Of a DNA stretch of 64,000 bases, positions 27,777-37,702 are shown one piece after another. The stretch's first letter is position 1; every line of letters starts with the position of its first letter. A program made the position numbers and the translations under genes. Source of the DNA: Pseudomonas kairouanensis (GTDB lineage: Bacteria; Pseudomonadota; Gammaproteobacteria; Pseudomonadales; Pseudomonadaceae). Where the stretch lies: assembly GCF_004682055.1 (NCBI RefSeq), contig NZ_QUZU01000016.1, forward strand, positions 61,695 through 125,694. The letters run 5' to 3'. The notes beneath the pieces are model-generated. The model was not told the origin of the DNA and searched no databases. It worked only from the letters and a program-made list of their open reading frames with translations.

Positions 27777-27957
27777 GAAGGTGCTCCGCTGTAGGACGAC
27801 ACGATTTCCCGTGCCCTCCTGATCAAAAAGGGCCGCCAGACTAGCACACAACACCCCCCCTTGATGAACGCCCCTGTCCTGTATAGCTATCTACAGCCGG
27901 GCCCCCAACGCCGTTCTCCATGCTGATGATTCCATTCATCATCCAGGGACCGTGCCG

Positions 27958-30900
27958 ATGAGTACGCCGAACCAACCATCCACCCTGCAGCAACGCCACC
28001 GTCATCTGCTGGAAATCGCCCCTACGCTGCGCCCTCATAACCAGCAATCTGGCACCCTGCCAGATGAGCGGCTAGCACTCGACACCCTCAACGCCACCCT
28101 CAAGCGCATCAACCTGGCCTATAAGACCGAGGCCAGCGCGTTGTACCAGGCGCTGGACCTGAATGACGCCAACCAGTTGACCCAACTGAAAACCCGCTTG
28201 GTCACCCAGTTGCAAACCCTGGATGAAACCAGCACCGTCAATGGTCAGAGCCGCAAGACCTACCTGACTGACACTGCCGGCATCAAGGCGCTGGAACAGG
28301 AAACCCGACTCAACGTCAGCGATGCCCTGCTGTCCGCCGCCGATCAGCTGATGCTGGAGGATTGCTCCCGCGGCCCGTCGTTTCGCCCAGGCATGTACGC
28401 CTTGACCTTCAACTACCAGGATCAAAGCGTCCCATTCGCCGGGGCGTTCGTACTCACACGACAGGCCAGTCCGACCGTCGACAACACGACCAGCGACGCC
28501 ACTGTAGGCCCTGTGCTGCTGTTCACCCCCTTACGCGGGCTGGAAGCCTTTGCCTCGCTGAAGGACCTCGACAGCGGCCTGCTGGAAGCCATGACCCAGC
28601 GCAGCGGGCATGCCGAATTCAGCCGACAGTTGCCCGTGAAGTATCAACACTTGGACGTCACCGCTATTTGGCCCTTGGTGCTTGAGCCCATCACGGGGCA
28701 ACCACTGTTCGAACACGTTTACCAGGCCCAGCTCGACAAGCGCGAAAACGACATCCATCACGCCCTGAGCCAAGTCGAAAACGGTCAGATCAATGCAACC
28801 CTACTCAAGCAGCACCTTGACGATGCCATCAACGCCGCACTGCCCGACCTGACCCCGCGCCTGGACGTTCGCAGCCAACGTCTGCTGGAGCGTGACCTGT
28901 TCAGCACCCTGCCCGACTGGTATCGCAGCGCAGCCAAGCCCCAGCGCGAAACTGTCGACCAGCACCTGCGCAGCTACAACCAGGCGCGCCAGGCCTTCAT
29001 CGACCTACTCGGCCCGGCCGGTACTCCTCACGCCCTGGCCCGCCATCAATGGGCCGAGCAGTTGGCCGATGAGTTGGATATCCACGACCTGGACCCAGAC
29101 CTGCTGCACATCAGCACCCTTCGTACGGTGCCCCATGTCGGCACCTATGAACAGCAACGCTCACTGGTGGAACTGACGCTGCGCGGCCTGCATCCGGGTG
29201 ACAGCACGCCCGGCTCAGCGTTTCTTGAACGCAGCACCCTGAGTTACGCGGGGGCGCCGCTCGGTGCAGCCCATACTGGCTTGAACATGCAGACGCTGCT
29301 CACGTTGCTGCAAAACCTGCAACCACGTCTGGACTTCGCCAGCACCCAGAAAGCCGCTCTGGCCACTGCGCAGATCAAACAGGCCGCACAAAAGTTCTTT
29401 GATCTACGCCTGCTGGCATTGGCCTATGTGGCCAAGCTGCAAGGCCATCTGAGCGCCCTCGACTTCCAGCGATTCGAAGACTTGCGGGAACGCCCGCACC
29501 CTCTATTACGCGCCCAAACTGTCCTGCTCCACGGCGCACAGCTCAACAACCTGTGGGTGCTGCGCGAAGATGACGAGCAAGGCCAGATCAAACGGTTGTT
29601 GCTGTGTACGCCCGATGCGCCGAGCGCCCAGCAGTTCATCACATTCAGTACCCTGCGCGAGTGCCAGACCCACATCATCGGCTGGACGGACAACATGGTC
29701 CGTATCAAGGGGCCCACCCTGTCCGATTACCTGCTGGAACAGGTACCCCTGCGCTTCAAGCCAAAGATGCGTGATTTCCTGCTGGGCATCAGCTTGCGCC
29801 CTGATGCCAACGAGCATCTGGAAGTGACCTTTGGCCCCCCCTGCACCTACACCGACTGTCTGGAAGCGATGGCCTCCCATCGGTTGGCAATGCTGCAGGA
29901 TGATTACGCGTTCAGCTCACCGGCCTGGTACCGCGCCGCCTCAATGCCGGATCGCATGCGCCTGGCAAGCCTGGCAGATAACGCAGCGGGCGCCTTGCGT
30001 ATCTACAACGCACGGCCGGATGCCGAAGCCCGCGTGCCCTCTTTCGAAGAGTACCTGCATCAACAGGCCAAGCTCAGCCTCAACAGGTTGTTGGGCCGGC
30101 GACAGAACGATGTCGACCCGGACACAGTGTTTGCCTACGCCCCCACACCGCTGTTCAGCGCGCCACCCGCGCCGGTGTCCTACACCACCTTGTATCGCGA
30201 CGGCTATGAGGACGGCATCGGTTTTCTCAATGAAAAATTCTCGGCCTCGGCGACCTTTCGCGGCCCGGCCGATGTGGACCTGAGTGCGCTGACAGCACAG
30301 AACGTTGCCCGCTCCGTCACTGGGGTATGGATCGGCCAACGCTACACCGACGAAATCCGCCGGCGCCTGCAAAACAGTGACAGTCCAGGCTATGACGAGC
30401 GACGCGACGCCGTGCTGGCAATTGTGCAATTACAGATGAAAAGCGCCGCGCTGGAGTCCCGCCTGCAAGGGCATATCGCCAGTGCCGACTTGGTCTGGCT
30501 GGACAAGGCCATCGACAGCCTGTCGGACACAGGCAATACCGCACGCAACACTTATAAGGTCCACCGGCTATCCATCGACGGCGATTGGGTGATCGGCAAC
30601 TACCTGTTCAGCCACGGCAACAACCCGGTACTGCTCTACACTCCTGATGCGCCGGACGGTATCGGTTTTCGCGAAGCCAGGCTGTTCAACTACCTGCTCA
30701 AGAAAGTCGAGGGCATGCCCGCATACTGGTGCGGGCGGGTCGCATTGTCATCCATGGCACGGGTCACGATGTTCCTGAAAACCGCCCGCGAAGGCCTGCC
30801 CGCAGAGATCAACCGATCCACCCCAAGCCCCGCACGGCATGACAGCATCCAGCACGTCACGCCGCTGACCGATCTGCGTCATGAGTTCTACAACATGAAC

Positions 30901-33651
30901 CTGCAACGCAAGATCGATGACGTGCACGCCACTACGGTCAATCGGTTGCAGATGATCACCGGCATTCTCTGGACTTGCGTCGAGTGGCTGACCGCCGTGG
31001 CCACCATGCCGTTTCCACTGCTCAGCCTGACACTGGGCGGGTTGCTGGCCTTCAAGGACGCCATGCTCGCTCTCAACGCCTACCACCAGAACGACAAAGG
31101 CGGCGCCCTGCAGCATTACCTCGGCTTGCTGGCCAACGTCGGCGGTGCGCTGTTGTTCGACGTGCGTCCGGCCTTGAAGAGCGGCTTCAAGTCGCTGCGT
31201 CCGATGATCCGCACCAGTACCCAAGCCGCCGACAGTGCCTTGATCAGCCAGGTGGACATACTCAAGCCCGAGGGGATGCAGCCAGTGCTGTTCGATGGGC
31301 GCTCATTGTGGGCACCGCACGCCCCGGACGCCCTGGGCCGCTATGTGCTGTATCGCCACGACCCACTCAGCGGCCAGCTACAATCCACCGCCAGGCTGGT
31401 CAACCGTAACGCGGATGGCCAGTGGGTGCGTACCGGAGTGGCCGGTGGTGGGCGCAAGAAGTACGAAAAACTGCTGGCCGATGAGAGCAGTGCACTGGAA
31501 GCCTTCGACGTCGCACCCGACCAGGCCAAGACCTTCCGCAGCCTGCTCGACCCAGCGTTCAAACTCAAGCTTCAGGGCATGGAGCCCACCTTCAGCGGTG
31601 CGGCCCAAGGCAATGCCTTCACCGAGGCTGCGCCGTTACGCACGGCCTACGCCAAGCAGGTCGAGCAATTGACCCAACACACCGATGCGTTCTACCAGGC
31701 ATTACCCGCACCCGCCCCGAAATCGCCCTTGCCCATGCTCGCCACCGACGCAGCACACGGCGATATCCTCAAGGCCCTGTTCACCCCCAATAAGCGCCTG
31801 ATCATCGGCGCCGTCAGCAACTCCATCGCCAGCAAGCAACTGCTGATCGAACAACTGCCCACGCTCGCCGAACTGGGGCTCAAGCGGGTGTACATCGAAA
31901 ACCTGCCCCGCGACCTGTTCCACCGCAAGCTGAAAATCCTCAACGGCCAGCTCGGCGGCAGCAAGGCCCACGCCTTGGCACAGATCGAACAGCACCTGAT
32001 CCAGGTGGATCAAGCCCTGGGGTTTGCAGCCGACGCGCCGTTCACCTACCGCAAATTGCTGCTGGAAACCCAACGACTAAATATCGCCATCGACGGGCTC
32101 GATGGGGCCGCCTCGTACCATATGGAACACATACTGGCCTTGGGCGATGGTGCGCGCTTTATCCCGCGCAGCAGCAAACTGCGTAATTTCTACGCACAGC
32201 AGGTGATCGAACAAAACCTGAAAAACACCCCCGACGAGGGCTGGGTGGCACTGGTGGAATCAAACCGCCTGGGTACTTATGAACAGGTCCCCGGCCTGGC
32301 AGACCTGCAAAACACCCCTGCCCTGCGTGTCGAAGACGTCGCTGCCGGCCAACACATCGGCGTGAGCCCCGACACCATAAGCAGCGCGCAATCGCGAGGT
32401 GACTACACGCTGGCAATGCCAACCTCCCATGCCGCGCTGCACACACCCAGTACACCCATCAGCCCGCTGACAGCGGTTACGCATTACGCAGAGTTCGACT
32501 TGCCCCAGGCCATCCGCAGCGATATCGACGTGATCAGGCAAAGCCGGCGTGGCCTCGACACCCACTACTCACACGCCAACCCCCGTCACGCTACCGCGCA
32601 GTACACCTTCAGCCAAACCCGGCGGCGCTTGCTGGACAACGCCCAGGCGTATTTCAACGACCTCACGCTGCCTTCACACGAGTTGCCGGAAAGCCTGGCC
32701 ACAGCCACCAATGAAACAATATTTGTTGAGCGGCTGTATCAACACAAACTCGGCCTGGTCATTGGCGAAGCCCACAGCGCACGCGCCAGCAAACGGCTGC
32801 TGATCGACACCTTCAAGCATTTGAAGCAACAGGGTGTCAGGACCCTCTACATAGAGCATCTGCTCACCGATCTGCATCAGGAGGCCCTGGACACCTACCG
32901 GCGCACCTTGAAAATGCCAGCCATTCTGGAGAACTACCTGCTCAGCCTGGATGCCGGGCACATGCCGCGATACCACGGCCCGGACACCTTCACCAATGTG
33001 GTCAAGACGGCCAATAAATATGGGTTTCGCGTGCGCGCGCTGGACTGCACCGCCAGCTATCACGTCAAAGGGCTGAGTGGGGTCAAAGACCGCGAGCATC
33101 TGTTCAGCTATTTCGCCAACCAAGTGATCACGGCCGACCAACGGACCTTGGGCTCCCACAAATGGGTCGCGTTCATGGGCAGCGCGCACACCGATATGTA
33201 TGTCGGTGTGCCGGGGATCGCGCAGCTGCAGGATGCTGTCAGCCTGCATGTGCGCGATACCGCCCCCGAGCTGGCAAAACCGTTGCACAGCGCAGGCTGG
33301 CAAGCCATTGACGAGAGCCAGGGTGTGGCCCTGCGCAGTGACTTCAGGATTGAAGTGGGTGTTCCCGGGCGGGCCCTTCCCCCCGCCGCGCCGCTGCCGG
33401 ACCGGTCCCGGCTGACGGAACCCGGCCAGTTCTTCATCGAGCGTCCAACCGCCGGCGAGGTTAGTCTTGTGCACTTTTCGCGTAGCAATGAAATCCTGAC
33501 CACACCGATACAAATCAATGAAAAAGGCCAGTTTTTCATTGAGCGCTGGGAAGGCTTCAAGCAGCTGCGCTTCGACTATTTGTCGCAACTGATCGAGGCG
33601 CTCAAAAGCCTTCCTCCAAGAGGCATGGGGATGAAACACATGGCCAGTTAA
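27958..33651 (+). CDS. Very large toxin-like protein: DUF6543-type N-terminal modules plus tandem Tiki/EreA/ChaN-like C-terminal domains
   Basis: 1897 residues from the ATG at 27958 (AGGGA eight bases before; the in-frame GTG at 27952 is too close to it). The N-terminal half has two related modules (LPDWYRSA at W321, SPAWYRAA at W657), as in the dermonecrotic-toxin-like DUF6543 family of Pseudomonas. Residues 1000-1068 are hydrophobic. Two similar domains follow, of the Tiki/EreA type found in the C2 region of Pasteurella multocida toxin. The second keeps GEAH (1603-1606), E1633-H1634, H1702 and H1744. The first has GAVS at 1284-1287 and Asn-Arg in place of the last Ala-His, so it looks inactive. 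No signal peptide, secretion system or immunity gene is adjacent; target and export route are unknown. Confidence 0.75.
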   Translation: MSTPNQPSTLQQRHRHLLEIAPTLRPHNQQSGTLPDERLALDTLNATLKRINLAYKTEASALYQALDLNDANQLTQLKTRLVTQLQTLDETSTVNGQSRKTYLTDTAGIKALEQETRLNVSDALLSAADQLMLEDCSRGPSFRPGMYALTFNYQDQSVPFAGAFVLTRQASPTVDNTTSDATVGPVLLFTPLRGLEAFASLKDLDSGLLEAMTQRSGHAEFSRQLPVKYQHLDVTAIWPLVLEPITGQPLFEHVYQAQLDKRENDIHHALSQVENGQINATLLKQHLDDAINAALPDLTPRLDVRSQRLLERDLFSTLPDWYRSAAKPQRETVDQHLRSYNQARQAFIDLLGPAGTPHALARHQWAEQLADELDIHDLDPDLLHISTLRTVPHVGTYEQQRSLVELTLRGLHPGDSTPGSAFLERSTLSYAGAPLGAAHTGLNMQTLLTLLQNLQPRLDFASTQKAALATAQIKQAAQKFFDLRLLALAYVAKLQGHLSALDFQRFEDLRERPHPLLRAQTVLLHGAQLNNLWVLREDDEQGQIKRLLLCTPDAPSAQQFITFSTLRECQTHIIGWTDNMVRIKGPTLSDYLLEQVPLRFKPKMRDFLLGISLRPDANEHLEVTFGPPCTYTDCLEAMASHRLAMLQDDYAFSSPAWYRAASMPDRMRLASLADNAAGALRIYNARPDAEARVPSFEEYLHQQAKLSLNRLLGRRQNDVDPDTVFAYAPTPLFSAPPAPVSYTTLYRDGYEDGIGFLNEKFSASATFRGPADVDLSALTAQNVARSVTGVWIGQRYTDEIRRRLQNSDSPGYDERRDAVLAIVQLQMKSAALESRLQGHIASADLVWLDKAIDSLSDTGNTARNTYKVHRLSIDGDWVIGNYLFSHGNNPVLLYTPDAPDGIGFREARLFNYLLKKVEGMPAYWCGRVALSSMARVTMFLKTAREGLPAEINRSTPSPARHDSIQHVTPLTDLRHEFYNMNLQRKIDDVHATTVNRLQMITGILWTCVEWLTAVATMPFPLLSLTLGGLLAFKDAMLALNAYHQNDKGGALQHYLGLLANVGGALLFDVRPALKSGFKSLRPMIRTSTQAADSALISQVDILKPEGMQPVLFDGRSLWAPHAPDALGRYVLYRHDPLSGQLQSTARLVNRNADGQWVRTGVAGGGRKKYEKLLADESSALEAFDVAPDQAKTFRSLLDPAFKLKLQGMEPTFSGAAQGNAFTEAAPLRTAYAKQVEQLTQHTDAFYQALPAPAPKSPLPMLATDAAHGDILKALFTPNKRLIIGAVSNSIASKQLLIEQLPTLAELGLKRVYIENLPRDLFHRKLKILNGQLGGSKAHALAQIEQHLIQVDQALGFAADAPFTYRKLLLETQRLNIAIDGLDGAASYHMEHILALGDGARFIPRSSKLRNFYAQQVIEQNLKNTPDEGWVALVESNRLGTYEQVPGLADLQNTPALRVEDVAAGQHIGVSPDTISSAQSRGDYTLAMPTSHAALHTPSTPISPLTAVTHYAEFDLPQAIRSDIDVIRQSRRGLDTHYSHANPRHATAQYTFSQTRRRLLDNAQAYFNDLTLPSHELPESLATATNETIFVERLYQHKLGLVIGEAHSARASKRLLIDTFKHLKQQGVRTLYIEHLLTDLHQEALDTYRRTLKMPAILENYLLSLDAGHMPRYHGPDTFTNVVKTANKYGFRVRALDCTASYHVKGLSGVKDREHLFSYFANQVITADQRTLGSHKWVAFMGSAHTDMYVGVPGIAQLQDAVSLHVRDTAPELAKPLHSAGWQAIDESQGVALRSDFRIEVGVPGRALPPAAPLPDRSRLTEPGQFFIERPTAGEVSLVHFSRSNEILTTPIQINEKGQFFIERWEGFKQLRFDYLSQLIEALKSLPPRGMGMKHMAS

Positions 33652-33657
33652 CCCTCC

Positions 33658-33692
33658 GGCACGCTGCCCGTTCATCGGACAGCGTGCCTGTT
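33658..33692 (+). terminator. Terminator of the large toxin-like gene
   Basis: GGCACGCTG and CAGCGTGCC form a perfect 9-bp stem with a 13-base loop, followed by TGTTTT, seven bases past the stop codon. Confidence 0.7.
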
Positions 33693-33816
33693 TTCCCTCT
33701 GCGCCAAAAAAGCCATTTCAGATTCACCTGCCGCCGCCGATATGCACCTACACACCTTTGGCTGGCTCAAACAACAACACCGTCCAGCAGACAAACATCA
33801 ACTTGCGGAGCATTCG

Positions 33817-35736
33817 ATGAATAGCTGGTTCGGCAACATCAGCGTCAACCTCAAACTGGGCCTGGGCTTTGGCCTGGTGCTGGTCCTTACTTCCATCCTG
33901 GCCCTGACCGGCTGGACCAGCCTGGGCGGCCTGATCGATCGCAGCAACTGGATGAGCGATATCACCCAGCTCAATGCGTCCCTGACCAAATTGCGCGTCG
34001 CCCGCCTGCAGTACATGCTCGCCAACGGCGACGAAACCGCGGCGCAGAATGTACAAACCAACCTTGACGGCTTCATTGCCCAACAGCAAAAACTGCTCAA
34101 CAGTTTCAAGAGCCCGGAAAACCTCAAGCTGCTCAACGAGCAGAAAGCCATCATCACCGCCTACCAGCAGTCCCTGAACAAAATGCGCGAGGCCTACCGT
34201 AACGGCGCCGCCTCGCGCCAGACCATGGGCGACAAGGCGGACATCGCCAATGCCCAGATCGAAACCCTGGAAGCCAGCGTGAAGCAAATGGCCGACAGCC
34301 CAGAGCACCTGGCCCAGTTCCAGGCGGTGGCTGACGCCAAAATGCAGTTCCAGCTGTCGCGCTATGAAGTGCGTGGCTACACCGGCAACGTCAACCCGGA
34401 AACCGAGGCACGCGCCGCTGCACAAATCGAAAAAACCATCGCCGGTCTCAAAGACCTCAGTAGCGTATTCGGTGCCAGCCAGCAAAGCGCACTCACCGCA
34501 CTTGAAACAGCCCTGGGTGCCTATCGCACGGCCGTACAGAACTACAAGGTCGCCAACGCCAATATCGTGTCCGCCCGCGCCGAAATGACGGTGCAGGGCA
34601 ACGATATCGTGACCATCAGCGACAAGCTCTACGAGATCCAGCTTGAACGCCGCGACGTCGAAAGCGCCCAGGCGCGCAGCCTGCAATTGATCAGCACCTT
34701 GCTGGCGTTGCTGGTGGGCATCATTGCGGCATTGGTTATTACCCGCCAGATCACCCGCCCGCTGCAGGAAACCCTGGCCGTGGTAGAGCGCATCGCCTCT
34801 GGCGATCTGAGCCACAACATCCAGGTCACCCGCCGGGACGAGCTGGGTGTGCTGCAACAAGGTATCCAGCGCATGGGCACCACCTTGCGCGAGCTGATCA
34901 GTGGCATTCGTGACGGCGTTACCCAGATCGCCAGCGCCGCCGAAGAACTGTCCGCCGTGACCGAGCAGACCAGCGCCGGCGTCAACAGCCAGAAGATCGA
35001 GACCGACCAAGTCGCCACCGCCATGCATGAAATGACCGCTACTGTGCAGGAAGTGGCGCGCAACGCCGAGCAGGCCTCCCAGGCCGCTTCCGACGCCGAC
35101 GGCCAAGCCCGCGAAGGAGACAAGGTAGTGGCCGAGGCCATCGCCCAGATCGAGCGCCTGGCCGCTGAAGTGGCACGTTCCACTGATGCCATGTCGCATC
35201 TGCAGCAAGAGAGCAACAAGATCGGCAGCGTGATGGACGTGATCAAGGCCGTGGCCGAGCAGACCAACCTGCTGGCGCTGAATGCCGCAATTGAAGCGGC
35301 GCGTGCAGGTGAAGCCGGTCGCGGGTTTGCCGTGGTGGCCGACGAAGTACGCGGGCTGGCCCAGCGCACGCAAAAATCCACCGAAGAGATCGAAGGCCTG
35401 GTGGCCGGTTTGCAAAACGGCACCCAGCAAGTGGCCAATGTGATGAACAACAGCCGCAGCCTGACCGACAGCAGTGTTGAACTGACGCGCAAAGCCGGTG
35501 TGTCACTGGAAAACATCACCCGCACGGTGTCGAATATCCAATCGATGAACCAGCAGATTGCCGCCGCTGCCGAACAACAGAGCGCCGTGGCTGAAGAGAT
35601 CAGCCGCAGCATTGTGAATGTGCGTGATGTGTCGGAGCAGACGGCGACGGCGAGCGATGAAACCGCCAAGTCAAGCGTGGAACTGGCGCGCCTGGGTAGC
35701 CAATTGCAGCAGATGGTCAGCCACTTCCGGGTGTAA
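33817..35736 (+). CDS. Methyl-accepting chemotaxis protein with helical bimodular (HBM-like) sensor
   Basis: 639 residues from the ATG at 33817 (GGAG six bases before); the longer open frame is rejected. A membrane helix (about residues 11-35) is followed by an all-helical periplasmic sensor of about 250 residues, the size of HBM domains such as that of McpS. Then come a second membrane helix (about 290-315), HAMP and a signalling domain with the hairpin tip [32 protein letters not shown] in adjacent blocks. No C-terminal pentapeptide for CheR tethering is present. The ligand, possibly an organic acid, is not evident. Confidence 0.93.
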   Translation: MNSWFGNISVNLKLGLGFGLVLVLTSILALTGWTSLGGLIDRSNWMSDITQLNASLTKLRVARLQYMLANGDETAAQNVQTNLDGFIAQQQKLLNSFKSPENLKLLNEQKAIITAYQQSLNKMREAYRNGAASRQTMGDKADIANAQIETLEASVKQMADSPEHLAQFQAVADAKMQFQLSRYEVRGYTGNVNPETEARAAAQIEKTIAGLKDLSSVFGASQQSALTALETALGAYRTAVQNYKVANANIVSARAEMTVQGNDIVTISDKLYEIQLERRDVESAQARSLQLISTLLALLVGIIAALVITRQITRPLQETLAVVERIASGDLSHNIQVTRRDELGVLQQGIQRMGTTLRELISGIRDGVTQIASAAEELSAVTEQTSAGVNSQKIETDQVATAMHEMTATVQEVARNAEQASQAASDADGQAREGDKVVAEAIAQIERLAAEVARSTDAMSHLQQESNKIGSVMDVIKAVAEQTNLLALNAAIEAARAGEAGRGFAVVADEVRGLAQRTQKSTEEIEGLVAGLQNGTQQVANVMNNSRSLTDSSVELTRKAGVSLENITRTVSNIQSMNQQIAAAAEQQSAVAEEISRSIVNVRDVSEQTATASDETAKSSVELARLGSQLQQMVSHFRV

Positions 35737-35746
35737 GCGGCATCAT

Positions 35747-35776
35747 TGTGGCGAGGGCGCTTGCTCCCTCGCCACA
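35747..35776. repeat. Single REP-like hairpin
   Basis: TGTGGCGAGGG and CCCTCGCCACA are perfect 11-bp complements around an 8-base loop; a short, single-unit relative of the REP family. Confidence 0.75.
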
Positions 35777-35797
35777 GGCAAACACTAAGATTGCAAT

Positions 35798-35826
35798 AAA
35801 AACCGCCTTAACCAAGGCGGTTTTTT
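35798..35826. terminator. Bidirectional terminator
   Basis: AAAAACCGCCTT and AAGGCGGTTTTT pair with a 4-base loop; A and T tracts allow use by both the chemoreceptor gene and the convergent VOC gene. Confidence 0.85.
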
Positions 35827-35838
35827 ATTGCCTGCGGC

Positions 35839-36207
35839 TTATTCCTCACCCTCCTCAACAAACACCACCCGATTCCCAAACGGGTCCTTGATGCTCATCT
35901 CCCGCGAGCCCCAGGGCGTGTCTTCAACCTCAGGCTTGGCATACCGGTAGTCCTTGCCCTGCAACTGCTGCTGGTATCCGTCCACCCCTTGTGCCTGGAT
36001 CCGCACCGCCGCGCCAGGTGAGGCATCACCGTGGTGCTCGGACAAATGCAGCACGCACTCGCCCAGCGACACTTGCAGGTACAGCGGGAAATTCGCCTCG
36101 AAGCGATGCTGCCAATCCACCTTGAACCCCAGGAAGTCGACGTAGAACTCCAAGGCCTTGGTCTCGTCGAAAATCCGCAGAATGGGAATAACTTTTCCTA
36201 AGTGCAT
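35839..36207 (-). CDS. Glyoxalase/bleomycin-resistance (VOC) family protein
   Basis: 122 residues, a single two-module VOC fold: KVIPILRIFDETKALEFYVDFLGFKVDW at the start in adjacent blocks, CVLHLSEHHG near residue 52, then SIKDPFGNRVVFVEE at the end. The arrangement resembles bleomycin-resistance-like binding proteins. The metal ligands of true glyoxalase I are not all evident. It lies 30 bp before the stop of the D-aminoacylase gene, transcribed in the same direction; a role in that operon is unproven. Confidence 0.85.
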   Translation of the reverse strand: MHLGKVIPILRIFDETKALEFYVDFLGFKVDWQHRFEANFPLYLQVSLGECVLHLSEHHGDASPGAAVRIQAQGVDGYQQQLQGKDYRYAKPEVEDTPWGSREMSIKDPFGNRVVFVEEGEE

Positions 36208-36237
36208 GGCAACAACTCCGTGTATGAAAGGCGCCCA

Positions 36238-37701
36238 CTATAGAGACGAAAAACCGCGGCGCAAATCCCCGCTGCGCGCCAGAAAGCGGCCCGGACGCTG
36301 ACCGTTCGCCTGCCCATCGCTGTAGCTCAACACCCCGTTGACCCACACCCCGTCAATACCCTCGGCGGCCTGCTGTGGCGCCTTGAAATCAGCCACATCG
36401 CGCACCCGCACGGGATCGAACAACACCAGATCGGCCCAATGGCCTTCACGGATCTCACCGCGTTCTGCCAGACCAAACCGCGCCGCCGACAACCCGGTCA
36501 TCTTGTGCACCGCCGTGTGCAGCGGGAACAACCCCACGTCCCGGCTGAAATGCCCCAGCACCCGGGGAAACGCGCCCCACAAGCGTGGGTGGGGGAACGG
36601 GTCTTCAGGCAGGCCATCGGACCCGACCATCGACAACGGATGCGCCAGGATGCGGCGTACGTCGGCCTCATCCATCCCGTAATACACCGCCCCCGCCGGT
36701 TGCAGCCGGCGGGCGGCGTCCATCAATGAAACGTTCCACTCGGCGGCAATATCCTGCAAATCGCGCCCGCCCATCTCCGGGTGCGGCGTGGACCAGGTGA
36801 TGGTGATGCGGAACGCATCGGTGACTTGCTTGAGGTCCAGGGTCGAAGAACTGGCGGCATAGGGATAACAATCACACCCCACTGGATGGGTTTTCGCCGC
36901 CAACTCCAGCGACGCCAACAACTGCGGACTACGCCCCCAGTTACCCGCCCCGGCACATTTGAGGTGGGAAATGATCACCGGCGCCTGGGCATGCCGACCG
37001 ATCAGAAAGGCCTCGTCCATTGCCTCCAGCACCGGCTCGAATTCGCTGCGCAAATGGGTGGTGTACACCGCGCCGAAGGCCGTAAGTGCTTCACTCAGTT
37101 GCAGCACTTCGTCGGTGTCGGCACTGAACGCGCTGGCGTAAGCCAGGCCTGTGGATAAACCAAGGGCGCCGTGCTCCAGGCTCTCTTGCAACTGCACGCG
37201 CATGGCCGCGATTTCGTCCGGCGTTGCCGTGCGGTGCAGGTCGTCCATATGGTTGCTGCGCAGCGCCGTATGGCCGATCAACGCGGCAACGTTCACTGCC
37301 GGGTGCGCGCGTTCCACTGCGGCGCGGTAGTCGGCAAAGCGTGGGTAGGCGAACGCCTCACGCGTGCCCAGCAGGTTCATCGGGTCCGGCGGGTCACGGC
37401 GCAAACTCACCGGTGATGCGCTGATGCCGCAGTTGCCCACAATCACTGTGGTCACGCCCTGGCTGAGCTTGGGCAGCATCTGCGGCTGGCGGATCACCAC
37501 CGTGTCATCGTGGGTGTGTACGTCGATAAACCCCGGTGCCAGTACACGGCCATTGGCATCCACCTCATGCTCGGCCGTCGCTGTGGATAAGTCACCAAGG
37601 GTCTCGATACGCCCCTGGCGCAGCCCCACATCGGCGATGTATCCGGGGGTGTTGCTGCCGTCGATGATCAGCGCCTGGCGAATCAGCGTGTCGTACTTCA
37701 T
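36238..37701 (-). CDS. N-acyl-D-amino-acid deacylase (D-aminoacylase)
   Basis: 487 residues from the ATG at 37701 (GGAG six bases before); the longer open frame belongs to a shadow. It is an amidohydrolase TIM barrel with the metal motif APGFIDVHTHDD near residue 62, the NCGISASPVSLRRDP block, GLSTGLAYASAFSADTDE and SHLKCAGAGNWG, all characteristic of D-aminoacylases. It releases free D-amino acids from N-acyl forms using zinc. It directly follows an RpiR-type regulator and a GntP transporter, a recurrent D-amino-acid utilisation cassette. Confidence 0.92.
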   Translation of the reverse strand: MKYDTLIRQALIIDGSNTPGYIADVGLRQGRIETLGDLSTATAEHEVDANGRVLAPGFIDVHTHDDTVVIRQPQMLPKLSQGVTTVIVGNCGISASPVSLRRDPPDPMNLLGTREAFAYPRFADYRAAVERAHPAVNVAALIGHTALRSNHMDDLHRTATPDEIAAMRVQLQESLEHGALGLSTGLAYASAFSADTDEVLQLSEALTAFGAVYTTHLRSEFEPVLEAMDEAFLIGRHAQAPVIISHLKCAGAGNWGRSPQLLASLELAAKTHPVGCDCYPYAASSSTLDLKQVTDAFRITITWSTPHPEMGGRDLQDIAAEWNVSLMDAARRLQPAGAVYYGMDEADVRRILAHPLSMVGSDGLPEDPFPHPRLWGAFPRVLGHFSRDVGLFPLHTAVHKMTGLSAARFGLAERGEIREGHWADLVLFDPVRVRDVADFKAPQQAAEGIDGVWVNGVLSYSDGQANGQRPGRFLARSGDLRRGFSSL

Positions 37702-37702
37702 A

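Noticed and set aside
27777..27957. Promoter or secretion context for the large toxin-like gene
   Set aside because: The 181-bp region shows no clear sigma-factor hexamers, and the protein start shows no signal peptide; nothing could be supported beyond a ribosome site.
33748..35430. 560-codon minus-strand open frame opposite the chemoreceptor
   Set aside because: The plus strand has HAMP and MCP signalling motifs; the minus frame only mirrors their repeated codons.
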